Below are positions 36,535 through 46,936 of a stretch of 64,000 bases of DNA, piece by piece. Under the pieces are notes generated by a model. It saw nothing but the letters and a program-made list of their open reading frames with translations, did not search any database and was not told the DNA's origin. Numbering within the stretch: the first letter of the stretch is position 1; each line of letters starts with the position of its first letter. Position numbers and translations under genes: made by a program. The DNA comes from Halichondria panicea (Eukaryota > Porifera > Demospongiae > Suberitida > Halichondriidae), in contig NC_087390.1 of NCBI RefSeq assembly GCF_963675165.1, positions 1,011,501-1,075,500 of the forward strand, given 5' to 3'.

Positions 36535-38502
36535 GACTGGTGAGACTGAGGTGTGGAGGAGGGAGACCACTGACGGCTGAACTGTTTGGTGATCACCATG
36601 GCAAACACAGGCTATTGCACACTCCAAGGTACAAGTAGTGGTTGGCATTGGTGATACCAAGCTTTTGGTTTCCTAAAACTGTAGGTTTAATTATCCCACC
36701 ACAGATCCTAGCTAAGTACATTTCTAAGAGGTACAGAATACATTATAATTCTGTGTTTCTCAAAGGTAGTGGCTTTCTGCGTAGATTTGACTAAGACAGT
36801 GTGTGTGAATTTTATACACGATAGAGCATTACAACTTTGCCCTCCCTCCTTCCAGATAGGTGATCCTTGGGGAGGGTCTTATCTGATGGAGGCCCTCACT
36901 GATCAGGTGTACGAGTCAGGATTCAACATCACCAATGAGGTACAGGAGGTGCATCTTAAAATCAGTATTATAGTCTTGAAAGCTAAGCATATGTACAATG
37001 TCATATTGTGTACTTACGGTGATTTTGGTGGTACCCTTGATAAGATTACAATACATGTAGTACAGTAGAACCTCGATTATCCGGCCCTCGATTATCCGGA
37101 ACCTCGATTATCCGGCTTGGCAGTTTTCTTTTTAATCAGATTACATAATTCAGAAAATGGGCGTGTCCCTCAAATGCGCATGCGCGTTGCAGCTGTTACC
37201 ATGGAGACATGCCTGCTTTTCTTTTGCGCATGCGCAGACAACATGTGGCACTGCTGTTCATCAATAAAGTGGGTGGATCAAGGCGTGGTTTATCTATTTG
37301 ATTATCCGGCATATTCACTTATCCGGCCTGCTTCTGGAACCAAGGTGTCCGGATAATCGAGGTTCTACTGTAGTAAGGTAACAGAAGCTATTGTAATGTA
37401 CGCTTTTATGGGCTGATTCATACTATATGTATACTCAACAAAGATGCTTAATGCTGGATTCAAACAGTACTATAGAGTCTGAAATGCCTTTCTAAGCTTT
37501 CTAAAATTTGATCTGTGGTGTTCCAATTGTTAGATATTACTTCCTGCCATGCACAGACACGATAGTTGGTGTGAACAAGTACACTCTGGACAAGGAGGAG
37601 CCAGTGGAGGTGCTCTCTATCGACAACGCTAAGACCATTCATTGAATCACAGGTGAGAGGGATAGTTGCCAGGGATACCTGTCTATTAGCAACCCCCCCT
37701 TGCTAATTGGGCATGCAGACAGACCTACAGTGGTTGCAATAAAGAGTTGACCTGCTAACATAATTATAGGTCCCATTAACCTGGCTGTATTATAGAGGGT
37801 GACCTCCTTGGGGGCCCGGGACCATAGAGCTACTATCTGTACCGGGACCACAATTGAAAGTGTCATTATTCATAACTCAATGTGACAAACAATACATTGT
37901 TACACACATGCATGTGCTATACATGTACCACAATAATGAGTAGAGCTATTATAGGCTGACCATAACTATGTTGTCTAATCAGACCACCATCTCACCCACC
38001 ATATCGCAGAAACGTGAACTGGAGACCCTCCGCTCCACTAGAGACCAATCACAGCCCAAGGTCAGTGGTTGTTATTGATGATACCAAGCTTTTGGTTTCC
38101 TAAAACTGTTTTTAAGGTAGTGACCTTCTGCGTAGATTTGACTAATTAAGACAGTGTGTGTGAATTTGTATACATGGTAGAACACATTACATGTAGTTTT
38201 GTATTCCTACAGTGCTCTCTATAGGTTTATCCATTGAATTCTAACCCTATAAATTGTACACTGCAACAGTTTTGTTTAGCCTCTAACTCTGATTGTATGT
38301 ACAACTGTATATAACTTAAGTGTATGGTAAAAATAGGCTTTAAAAATATGCTAATTAGCTACGTAACGTGTATTAAATAGCAACATAATTGCTCTTGGAT
38401 AATGATTATACGTAATACGTGTGTTTGTGTGTGTAGGTTGCTGAGATTGCAAAGCTGATGACAGCGTATATTCGTCTGGTGGTGGTCAGAATGAAGTGAT
38501 AA
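36535..38502 (+). pseudogene. MMUT: MMUT fragment copy 3 (decayed)
   Basis: Same remnant series as copy 1: leader-like block (about 36535-36632), GDPWGGSYLMEALTDQ (about 36856-36940), DTIVGVNKYTLDKEEPVEV (about 37558-37652), KRELETLRSTRDQSQ (about 37984-38062) and VAEIAKLMTAYIRL to TGA (about 38438-38500). Here the DTIVG frame is intact where copy 1 lost a base, but four extra bases (CATT) break the KTIESQ end. The cobalamin domain is absent. Confidence 0.7.
37063..37370. mobile_element. 308-bp Tigger/pogo-like MITE with TA duplication
   Basis: Ends CAGTAGAACCTCGATTATCC and its inverse; the phrase CCTCGATTATCCGG is repeated at the left end. TA flanks both sides (37061-37062 and 37371-37372). 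Copy 1 of the same region shows the empty site at about 3977-3982. The terminus matches the pogo/Tigger style of Tc1-mariner elements. Confidence 0.88.
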
Positions 38503-38574
38503 TCCAATTCAACAGAACATTTTTATGCTGATCATAAAGTTCCCCAAAACATGAGCTAGATTGTCTTTAGTACG

Positions 38575-38924
38575 CTTTAAGTCTGCTTGGATTCATCCTG
38601 TACTGCCTCCTGGCTTGCTGGTACAAGAGGAGAGTTAGAGACGAGCACTATCATGTACAACATGCGGAGATTATTTGCTGCTTGTATGAGTTTAAATTTT
38701 TTGTCCTCTACATATGCTGGCGAGTGTATAAGTGGTGCAATTCACCCCCAAAATAATACAATGGTACTGGAATCAAGGCCGCTCTGAGTCTGCTTGGATT
38801 CATCCTGTACTGCCTCCTGGCTCGATGGTACAAGAGGAGAGTTAGAGACGAGGACTACAATGCACACAGAGTGGTGGAGGAGGTCTATGATCGATATCTA
38901 ATAAATCCAAGCATCACTAACTAA
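38575..38924 (+). pseudogene. Unidentified single-pass membrane-tail exon, second copy
   Basis: Nearly identical to 5155-5502, including the partial upstream duplicate. The frame ALSLLGFILYCLLARWYKRR ... INPSITN ends at TAA 38922-38924. Function unknown. Confidence 0.45.
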
Positions 38925-39344
38925 GTAGGCAGACTATTGTATGGTGAATTGTAATTTACTCTTTTGATGAATTATAATTATAGTCATCATCTCATGCACA
39001 TGCTGTTAAGTTGTTTGCAAGCACATTCATATTCAACTATAACAAATCCATATTGTGCAATACTGAACTATGAAAGTTTGACAGAAATTAATAAAAGAAT
39101 TCCAGTGAAGCAGTAATAAATAAAGTAGTGATTAAATGAGTGACTGTGGTATGGTACTATAACGTTATGACACACTAGTACCTGGTGTGTCTAGTTCCAA
39201 TGTATCGTCAAAGTTTGATAGCTGATCTATTTCAGATTTTGATACCAAATCCCTGAAACAGTCCATCAGAGTCTTTTGTGTTGCATCCTACAGAGAAGTG
39301 AACATGCACGAGGATGATACATTTAACACAGTTGTAAGTTAAGC

Positions 39345-39888
39345 TGATTAAATGAAAGCACCGTGGGTGCTGATGCCTCGGTGGAGGTGCCAAAGCTACA
39401 TAACATAATTAAAGCTACTAAGCTACACACATTGATTATAATTATCATGATAAACATTTTTTTCATGCAAAATCCAGGTGGGTAATGATCGACGATGATT
39501 GTTGTTAAAAACGATGTATGCCAAAAGTTCAAGCCTAAAATTAATGGCTGCAAGTCAGCAGAGCCTTGCAGCTCTCTTCTCTCACTCTTGCAGCTACCAA
39601 TAGCGTGCAGAACTATAACTACTAAGTAGAGTAGCAACACTCGGTAAACAAGTTTGGCTACATGCTCTTCTGAAAAGGCTGCAATGGCATTCCAAGTAGG
39701 CATAACTCGAGAACGAAGCATTATTTTGCAAATCCACGAATTAAAATCTAAGTAAACATGACTAGAAGCCTATAGAAACTCTTACTTGCACTTGATTCAT
39801 CCTTGAGCAGCTGTAGCAGTCTACACAGACACACACACAAACACACTACCGTATACCTCGCTTGCGCATGCACACCGAGGCATAACTA
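39345..39888. repeat. Dispersed ~0.5 kb repeat, copy 4
   Basis: Collinear with copies 1 and 2 between the last two SMARCAL1 exons. The adjoining stretch 40065-40330 also duplicates part of the preceding intron sequence. Confidence 0.6.
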
Positions 39889-42533
39889 TGGCTTGCACAG
39901 ATGCACAGTAGAATATAATAATTAAGCAACTGAATTGCTTGGGGAAATGGTCTCTGTGTGTATACGTTCATAGTAGATTTGAAGCATCACAGATCTTGAA
40001 TTATCAGACCTAAACACTTTATTCGTACTTTATAAGGTCTCCACTGTTAATATTATTTAAACGGAACAAACCATATCATCAGTTTCAGACCTATAATATA
40101 GTAAGCTATTATAATAATTATAAGTACGTGCATGGCTTGCACTGAATGCATGGGAATAAAATAATGTATCTGTGTGTATACATTTGTGTTGATAACAGTG
40201 GAGACATCACAGATCTTATCAGACCTAAACACTCTTTATAAGCTCTCTACTGTTTAAACGGTCACACATGGAATAGCCACGTAAGATAAGCACCAGTTTC
40301 AGTAAGGGACCTCTATAGTGAAGTCTTTGCTGACCTTGGCTGTGAGTACTGCGCTCTCTGCACTGGAGAAGTCATCTTTAGCCAGACCAGCTTGACTCAA
40401 CACTGACAGTTTATTCTGAATCAAGGGCCTGTGCATGTGTGAAGTGATGACATCGTGTTTAATGAATTAAGTGAATGGGGTTCAAAACTACATGTAAACA
40501 AAATGCCACAAAAAAATTACTTCACATTACATAGTTACACCTTCATACGCCCTTGGTTACACTTACAGCATAAGACACTTATACATGTACTGTACAATAA
40601 AAAATTCAAGCACAATCTGGCTTTTACCATATAAAGTCATCCACTGTGTCCTTCGCAATGAGGTAATGGACATTGACTGACGACTTTTGGCCTATTCTGT
40701 ACGCCCTGTCCTCAGCCTGTACCAGTATCTATAGAGAACAAATCCATAATAACTATGACAAAGCAAAACCGCTGATAAAAAGGGGACCCTCCTACTACGA
40801 GATACTGTATCAATATAACCTATGTAAGCATTGCAAAAAGGAAAACTTCTCAACAATGTATTTTTCCCGAAGTGTTCTAAGTACATCAAGCTTTTAAGAA
40901 TGTGTGCATGACTATACTTACTCCTGGGTTCCAGAACAGCTCAGCAAAGATGACAGTGGAGGCAGCAGTGAGGGTGAGTCCTGACCGTGAGGAGAGACAG
41001 TGAATTGTTAGAATACTTATACAATCCACTCGAGTTATTCAATTTCAAACATTTTATGATTTTCAGAAGGCTTTTTAGATGGTATGCTCAATCCTCACAT
41101 TTGGGCACATTTGGAACGGGCCATAATTTTCTTCATGGGCTATGGGCTCTATATAATAACACCTGCATTAGCCGTGGTGATGGAGAGTACGGCCACTTGA
41201 CACTGCTCGCTGTGCTGGAACTGATCACACAGGGCCTGTCTCATATCAGCTGGGGTCTTGCCGTCAATACGAATGTAGGTGATGGCCTGTGTGTGGGTGG
41301 AGTGGGTGGGTTGTGTGAGGGGGGTGGGTGGAGGATCAGCAATTGATAGGGATCAACCATTAGTGTGTGTGTACATGTGTGTGTGTTAGTGTCTACATAA
41401 GTACGTAATGCTCCTAAAGATATATTTAAGTTTGGTATAGTACGTAGGATGAAATGCTGAGTCAGCAATTCCTTCTCACAGGTGCCTGTACACACACTAA
41501 TCCCAACCTTCTTGTCCAAAGCCTCACAGAGACCATTCAGTACAGACACGTGATGGCCGAACACGATGATCTTCCTACCACCCTCCAACATGTCCAGGAT
41601 ATAGTCCTTCACAGCCGGCAGCTTCATCTTGCCCGTCACATCAAACAGAGGGAGGAGGGCGGTCCGTCGCTCAAGCTTCTGTGGGTAATGGTGGGTGGGT
41701 GGATAAGTACACAACAGCAGGTCTAATGAACTTAAGTTCCTATAGACAACTTGGACACCATACAATAACATTGATTGGTATCGATCCATAACACTAGCAA
41801 AAGTGAAAGGGAAAAAGAGCAAATTTGGTAAGCTAAGCAGTTACACAATACTGTTTAGAAACACTGTTTTTAGAGCCTCATAGTATACACTATATGAAGT
41901 GTATGAACTTACTTTGAGTTTGCCAGCATCGTTCAGTTGTCTTTTATAGTCTTTCCATTCTTTGCTGCCTCCCTTTAGTGACGAGAGATCCAACAACACC
42001 TGTCATATGAATCAATTGTCAATCTAATGGTTTCAATTAACCGTGACTAGTTACCATCTTCCTTGTTTTAGAAGGAAGTTGATCGAGAACTTCGGACTTC
42101 ATCCTCCTAAATAGAAATCATACAGTTAGTTAATATACGTTACAAATTAATAACACTACAGTGTGCACACACTATAGATAGCATCACATGATGCATATAT
42201 TATAGTAGGATGATGCTATTATTGTGTAGCTACGTATGTACATGCTTTGATTAACACGGAAGTACGATGTTCTTGCACACCCAGTGACATCACATGATCC
42301 CATAGATACCTGATCATGATGGAGTCTTCTAGGTAGAGCTGCAGTTCTGACATGTTGGAAGCACCACTGAAGTCCCATCCAAACTGATTCTAATGCATAA
42401 TTAATTATGGGATGGTATAATAATTTCAATGGTGTTACAGTACTCTGACAGACAAAAACAACAGGAAGAAAATATTATCAGTATTTACGTCAAACAACAG
42501 CAGTACACACACACACTGAAAACTAACAAGTTT

Positions 42534-43442
42534 CTAGAGTTCAATATCAAAATGATCCTTCATAAACGTCGAGACTGCATCACATAAAGAGTGTGTTAAG
42601 CTCCACAAAAAGTACATCAAATTTTTACACTGTTCGAAATAAAGATACGGATCGTCCGGATGGCTTGTTACACATCTGTAAAAGTATTCTAGATAATCTC
42701 CCGGGACTTCTCCTAGCAATTTTTGGAAGTGTACTTTTTGCGGATCTTGAAATAGTTTGCAATCGATGCTTGAAAAGTAGTTGAGGCTTTTCTTAGTTAC
42801 AACACAGTGTATTCCATGATAGAGATGTAAGATAGTTGATAGACCATCAACTGAGGAGAGAACGAGATCAGTCACTTGATATTCTTTATAACAATACGAT
42901 GCTTTGATTGGAATCACAGCACTAGAAAGGCTGAGTGTAGTACCAGTAGATTCAAAGATTTCCTTGAATGTCTCATCGATGCCATTGGCTCCATCGAACA
43001 CGGGGACAACCTCATCACATTTGGCCAATAGATACTGCTTGTAGCTATCGAAACTGTCCCTCCAAAGCTCTGGGTGAGGTAGGAGGTACGAGCTCATTTC
43101 AAAGGCTGCCTTTTTATCATCTTTGGAGGAGTGGTGTAGTAGAGAGTGTGCCACAACTTCTTGAAGATGGGGAGTTAGTTTGTTAGTTTCTTTGGATGTT
43201 GATGAAGCCAGAAGCTCTTTAAACACAATTTCTACGGTTTCTTTCAGTAGATCTTTGATGAATATTTCCAACATTTCCATCAACTGATTAAAGTGAGGCC
43301 AAAGAATTTTTGAAAATACGTCTCTAGAAAATGTCTTCCGTCTTTCATTAAATAAGAGGACAACCTTTTTTTTAGAAGCATCAAATTCGTTGACAAAATT
43401 CACTAGACAAGTGAATTTATTTGAAGCTTCTTTTGTTGCCAT
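42534..43442 (-). CDS. Nested single-exon gene of unknown function
   Basis: An open frame of 302 codons from ATG 43442 (MATKEASNKF) to a stop at 42534. An in-frame upstream Met would add 21 hydrophobic residues but lies in intron-like sequence. The protein looks mostly alpha-helical, with no signal peptide, membrane segment or motif that I recognise; mid-protein it has VVPVFDGANGIDETFKEIFE. It lies inside the SMARCAL1 intron between the GLRYCNGVK and FGWDFSG exons, on the same strand. Two broken copies sit at the same place in the left locus (8934-9554 and 12958-13069). Similarity between copies in the coding part suggests a real gene, but expression is unknown. Confidence 0.6.
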   Translation of the reverse strand: MATKEASNKFTCLVNFVNEFDASKKKVVLLFNERRKTFSRDVFSKILWPHFNQLMEMLEIFIKDLLKETVEIVFKELLASSTSKETNKLTPHLQEVVAHSLLHHSSKDDKKAAFEMSSYLLPHPELWRDSFDSYKQYLLAKCDEVVPVFDGANGIDETFKEIFESTGTTLSLSSAVIPIKASYCYKEYQVTDLVLSSVDGLSTILHLYHGIHCVVTKKSLNYFSSIDCKLFQDPQKVHFQKLLGEVPGDYLEYFYRCVTSHPDDPYLYFEQCKNLMYFLWSLTHSLCDAVSTFMKDHFDIEL

Positions 43443-43877
43443 AATTATTACAACTATATAATTATACAGAAGGTCTCGTCTTGAAAATAAAATGTGCAAT
43501 TGCATGGTGTACTTTCTTATATACTGACCTAAAACACAGCAATGTAGTTAGTCAGCTTACTTAGCCAGCTAAGCAAGTGCAAATAAATTCACAGTTTACA
43601 CGAAACTAATTATGGTATTGCACAAGCTTCATGCAACTAGTCTATTTAACGAGTCTAGCAATATTCATGTAAACAGTCGTGCATTCCAAGAATAGAAACA
43701 TGACTGAGATTCCAACATAACGTAATAGATGTAGCATGAGACCGAGTGTTGTAGCGTGCTGCCTGTACACAATTCACATGTTATATCACAATGACCCCTC
43801 ACCAGAGGCTACGCGACCGTGTGATAAAAAAAGTAGAACGCAGAAGGGACTGTATGTGGCTTCTATTACACGCTTAC

Positions 43878-44088
43878 CCGTATTACTAGAATGTTTTGCG
43901 AGCATCAAACATTTGCAAACTTTGTGAGGGTTGATCAATTCGCAACAATTAAATCCGCAAAACCTACTAGTAAATACACATGATCCTTTCCAGAACGCAA
44001 TAGTTAGATCGCAAAGGGTCAAATTTTCTGCTGATTTGGCTCATTCGCAAAGGTTTTTCACTCGCAAAATATTCTAGTAATACGGTAT
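43878..44088. mobile_element. ~210-bp MITE with CCGTATTACTAGAAT ends
   Basis: About 25-bp inverted ends (CCGTATTACTAGAATGTTTTGCGAG and a near-perfect inverse, one mismatch) with similar internal GCAAA/TTTGC phrases. Sits in the SMARCAL1 intron upstream of the nested gene. No coding content. The rest of 43443-44160 holds nothing I can support. Confidence 0.7.
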
Positions 44089-46936
44089 CGCTATGAAAAC
44101 AAGGCAATGAAAACACCAAACACAATGTCAGCCATAATTAGCCCTAGCAGCAGATTCTTCCAATGGAGGTCACGATGGTTTTCATTACTCTTGATTCACC
44201 TTGACTCCATTGCAGTACCTCAATCCGAACTGGGTGTGGGACACTAGTCTGAAGTTCTTGTCCACTGCAGTGATCTGTGTGTACAGCTCGATGGGTCGGG
44301 ATAGGGCAGGTGTCCCTGACAACAGGACAGCCCTCCGAGCACTCTGGGGGGGGGGGGCGGGTGAACATACTGGTGTATAGTAACTAGGTATGTATGTACA
44401 TGTGTATGTATGTACAGCGTTTGTGTATGCATGCAATGCACTGTGTTTTCACAGAATGCCTTAAATATAATATGACTGGATGCTGTTTCAGAGAAAGCTG
44501 GCAATTAATATTCAATAGAGCTAATGAATTTACTTTGAGCCATCAAATCTACGTACTTGGAATCCTTTCAAGTAATCATAGCTTCTGGGCAACCCAGCAT
44601 AACTACCAGACACTATACACTGCCTACTGTGTACCTTGATGACTGGAATGGCTGCTTTGGAGCGAGCAGTGCGATAGTTCTTGAGAAAGTGACACTCATC
44701 CTACACAACAAAACACACTATCATGATTATAAACTCTAGCCAGAATTAAGCAAATCATTTAGTTAGTAGAGGTGGCCGCATATATAAATTAATTTTTAAG
44801 TAAGGCAATTCGCAATTAAATGGCCCTCAGCTATACGATAATATCCAAGGTACATATTGCGATTATAGCTGAATATGCAATTTGCTGTTATGTAACAGGT
44901 GCACTAGATACCGCAATGATGGCTGAGAATCTGTGCTCTGTGATGTCCTTGCTCATCCTGACCAGCAAGTCATAGCTAATGATATTCACGAGGCAGAATG
45001 AGCCACACCCCTTTGTCGTTAGGATGACATTAATATCAGCGTCCACCAGTGAAGGAATCCATCGTTTGAAGGCCTGCACACGGGGTGGGCATAATATGTA
45101 CTGTATGCTTATGCTATACATATATACACATCATACGAATGGTCAGTAGAACATCAGCACCACAACTCACTTAAAAAATTCATTTCCACATAAAGAGCAG
45201 AACACAGACTAGCGCTATTTCAACAACCCTCTATCTAAGCTCCTTTGGCCTTGAAATTAATAGTATTCGAGTCTCACTGACATGTAGCTATATTTTAACA
45301 ACCCTAGCCTAACTCACACAATTCTACTACATGTATAATTATCTGAAATAATTGCTTAGTAGATAATAGTTTACGCTCAACAGAGATAGCCTCGCCCACC
45401 CACTCACCTCAGCCCAGGTGAGTCTCACTGACGAGGGGCACACTACGAGGAGGGGCCAATCAGAGCGGTAGTAGGACATGACGGCTATGGCCTGAAGTGT
45501 CTTGCCTAGTCCCATATCATCAGCTATCAACACTCGGCCATCACGCTTGATCGAGTATCTGTGGGGGCGGGGTTAGGGGGTAATCAAATGAGTGTGGTAT
45601 TGTAACACTACAATAATTATTACCACGGTAAAGAACTGATCAGGGAAATGGGATATATCTACTGTGTGTGTTTTGTGAGTATAAAAAGCTTCTGCATGAT
45701 GACACAGGCTATGACTGCTGCTCTAAAAGTACATTGTCAGTACTCATGCAGACATTAACTTACTCCACTCCTTCTTTTTGGAACTCAATCAGAGCGGTGC
45801 TCAACTTTGTCTCGATCCTGCTCCAGTCAATGACACTGGGATGGGACTTGGCCTGTATGGAATGGGGCTGGGCCTGTAGCTGTGATAGGAACAGGTTTAT
45901 GACAGGTCTGGGTATGATGTCCAACTCCACATGCTTGCAGCTGCTCTGGATAGCTTTAACTGCAGAGGGGAGGGGCTGTTACAGTGGCATGGAATCAACA
46001 ACATAATATACCCAGTGAATTGTAGTCTTCTATTCCAAAGCTCCATAACAACGTTTTGGTATCTATAAAGAAAATGAGAATGACGGCTTGCGGCTCATCG
46101 CTGCTGCCACTTTAATGGAAGCATCCGGCACTGAGGTGATGGGATGAAGTGCATTCAGAGGTGGCTTAGAGTAGAACGGAGGAATTCTCGAGTTTACTGT
46201 ATTAGGTGCCGATTTTGGAGGAGAGTTATGGAACAATGTAGACAAATGAGAAGTGGACGGTTTGGAATAAAATGGTGGTTGTTGGAGACCAGTTATTGAT
46301 GATGGGAGTTCATTGTGTAATGTTCCTGTTCTTGGCGTCTTTGTGCTGCTGGAGCTTCCTTGGTGTGATATTAGAGGATTAGCCGATCTTGATTCTTGTA
46401 CTTGATTTCCTGCACTGGAACTTGAGCTAGCTTCAGCAGAATTAGGATGAGATCTAACATTGTCATAGGAACTTGAACTAGGGAATGTAGACGCCATCTT
46501 TGAGGTAGTAGCTGCAGACGTAGTGTAAGCGTGTTCTTTGCAGGAGGAGGTCCCTGCACACCAGTGTGGGGTGGAGCCACTCTCTTGGCTGTTAGTTTGG
46601 CTTGAGCTCTTCTTCTGTTTGCCTCCATTCTCTGCAGTTGCTCAGTAGACATTCCTCCACTGCCACTAGCTGTAGGTCTACCAGGATGCATGCTTGAATC
46701 ACTGAGTAGTCTCTTTTTGTCATCAGTACTGATCATGAATAGACTCATTGCAAATGGAAATGATCATCAACATACAAAAACACAAAAACAGAAAAAAGTA
46801 ATTGTAACAAGAATCTTTATGTTGTACAATGTATAATGTATGCATGACAGAGTGCGTCTGGTAAATATAATGCTTGCTTATACTGCAGTAAGAAACTCAG
46901 TTCTGTAGTTGGCATGGCTTTTTTGCTCCACTAGCA

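Larger units (their letters stand above)
39182..46748 (-). pseudogene. SMARCAL1: SMARCAL1-like gene, right locus: helicase intact, N-terminus/HARP broken
   Basis: Exons from the 5' end: about 46079-46748 (N-terminus), 46024-46058, 45768-45965, 45410-45560 ([11 protein letters not shown]), 44905-45077, 44635-44701 (DECHFLKN), 44176-44344, 42311-42384, 42057-42108, 41915-42001, 41493-41680, 41159-41280, 40922-40980, 40629-40718 ([11 protein letters not shown]), 40330-40428 and 39182-39288. The 3' exons are open and lack the X2 lesions. Two defects lie at the 5' end: a one-base loss near 46533 shifts the frame after GPPPAK, and a deletion at about 46070-46080 removes the first HARP exon part, its donor and the following intron, giving a stop soon after SRKPS. 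Either a pseudogene or a helicase using an internal start. Motif II is DECH where the left locus has DESH. Confidence 0.75.

Noticed and set aside
46371-46748. The two overlapping N-terminal frames of the right SMARCAL1 as separate genes
   Set aside because: Comparison with the left locus shows one frame split by a single-base loss.
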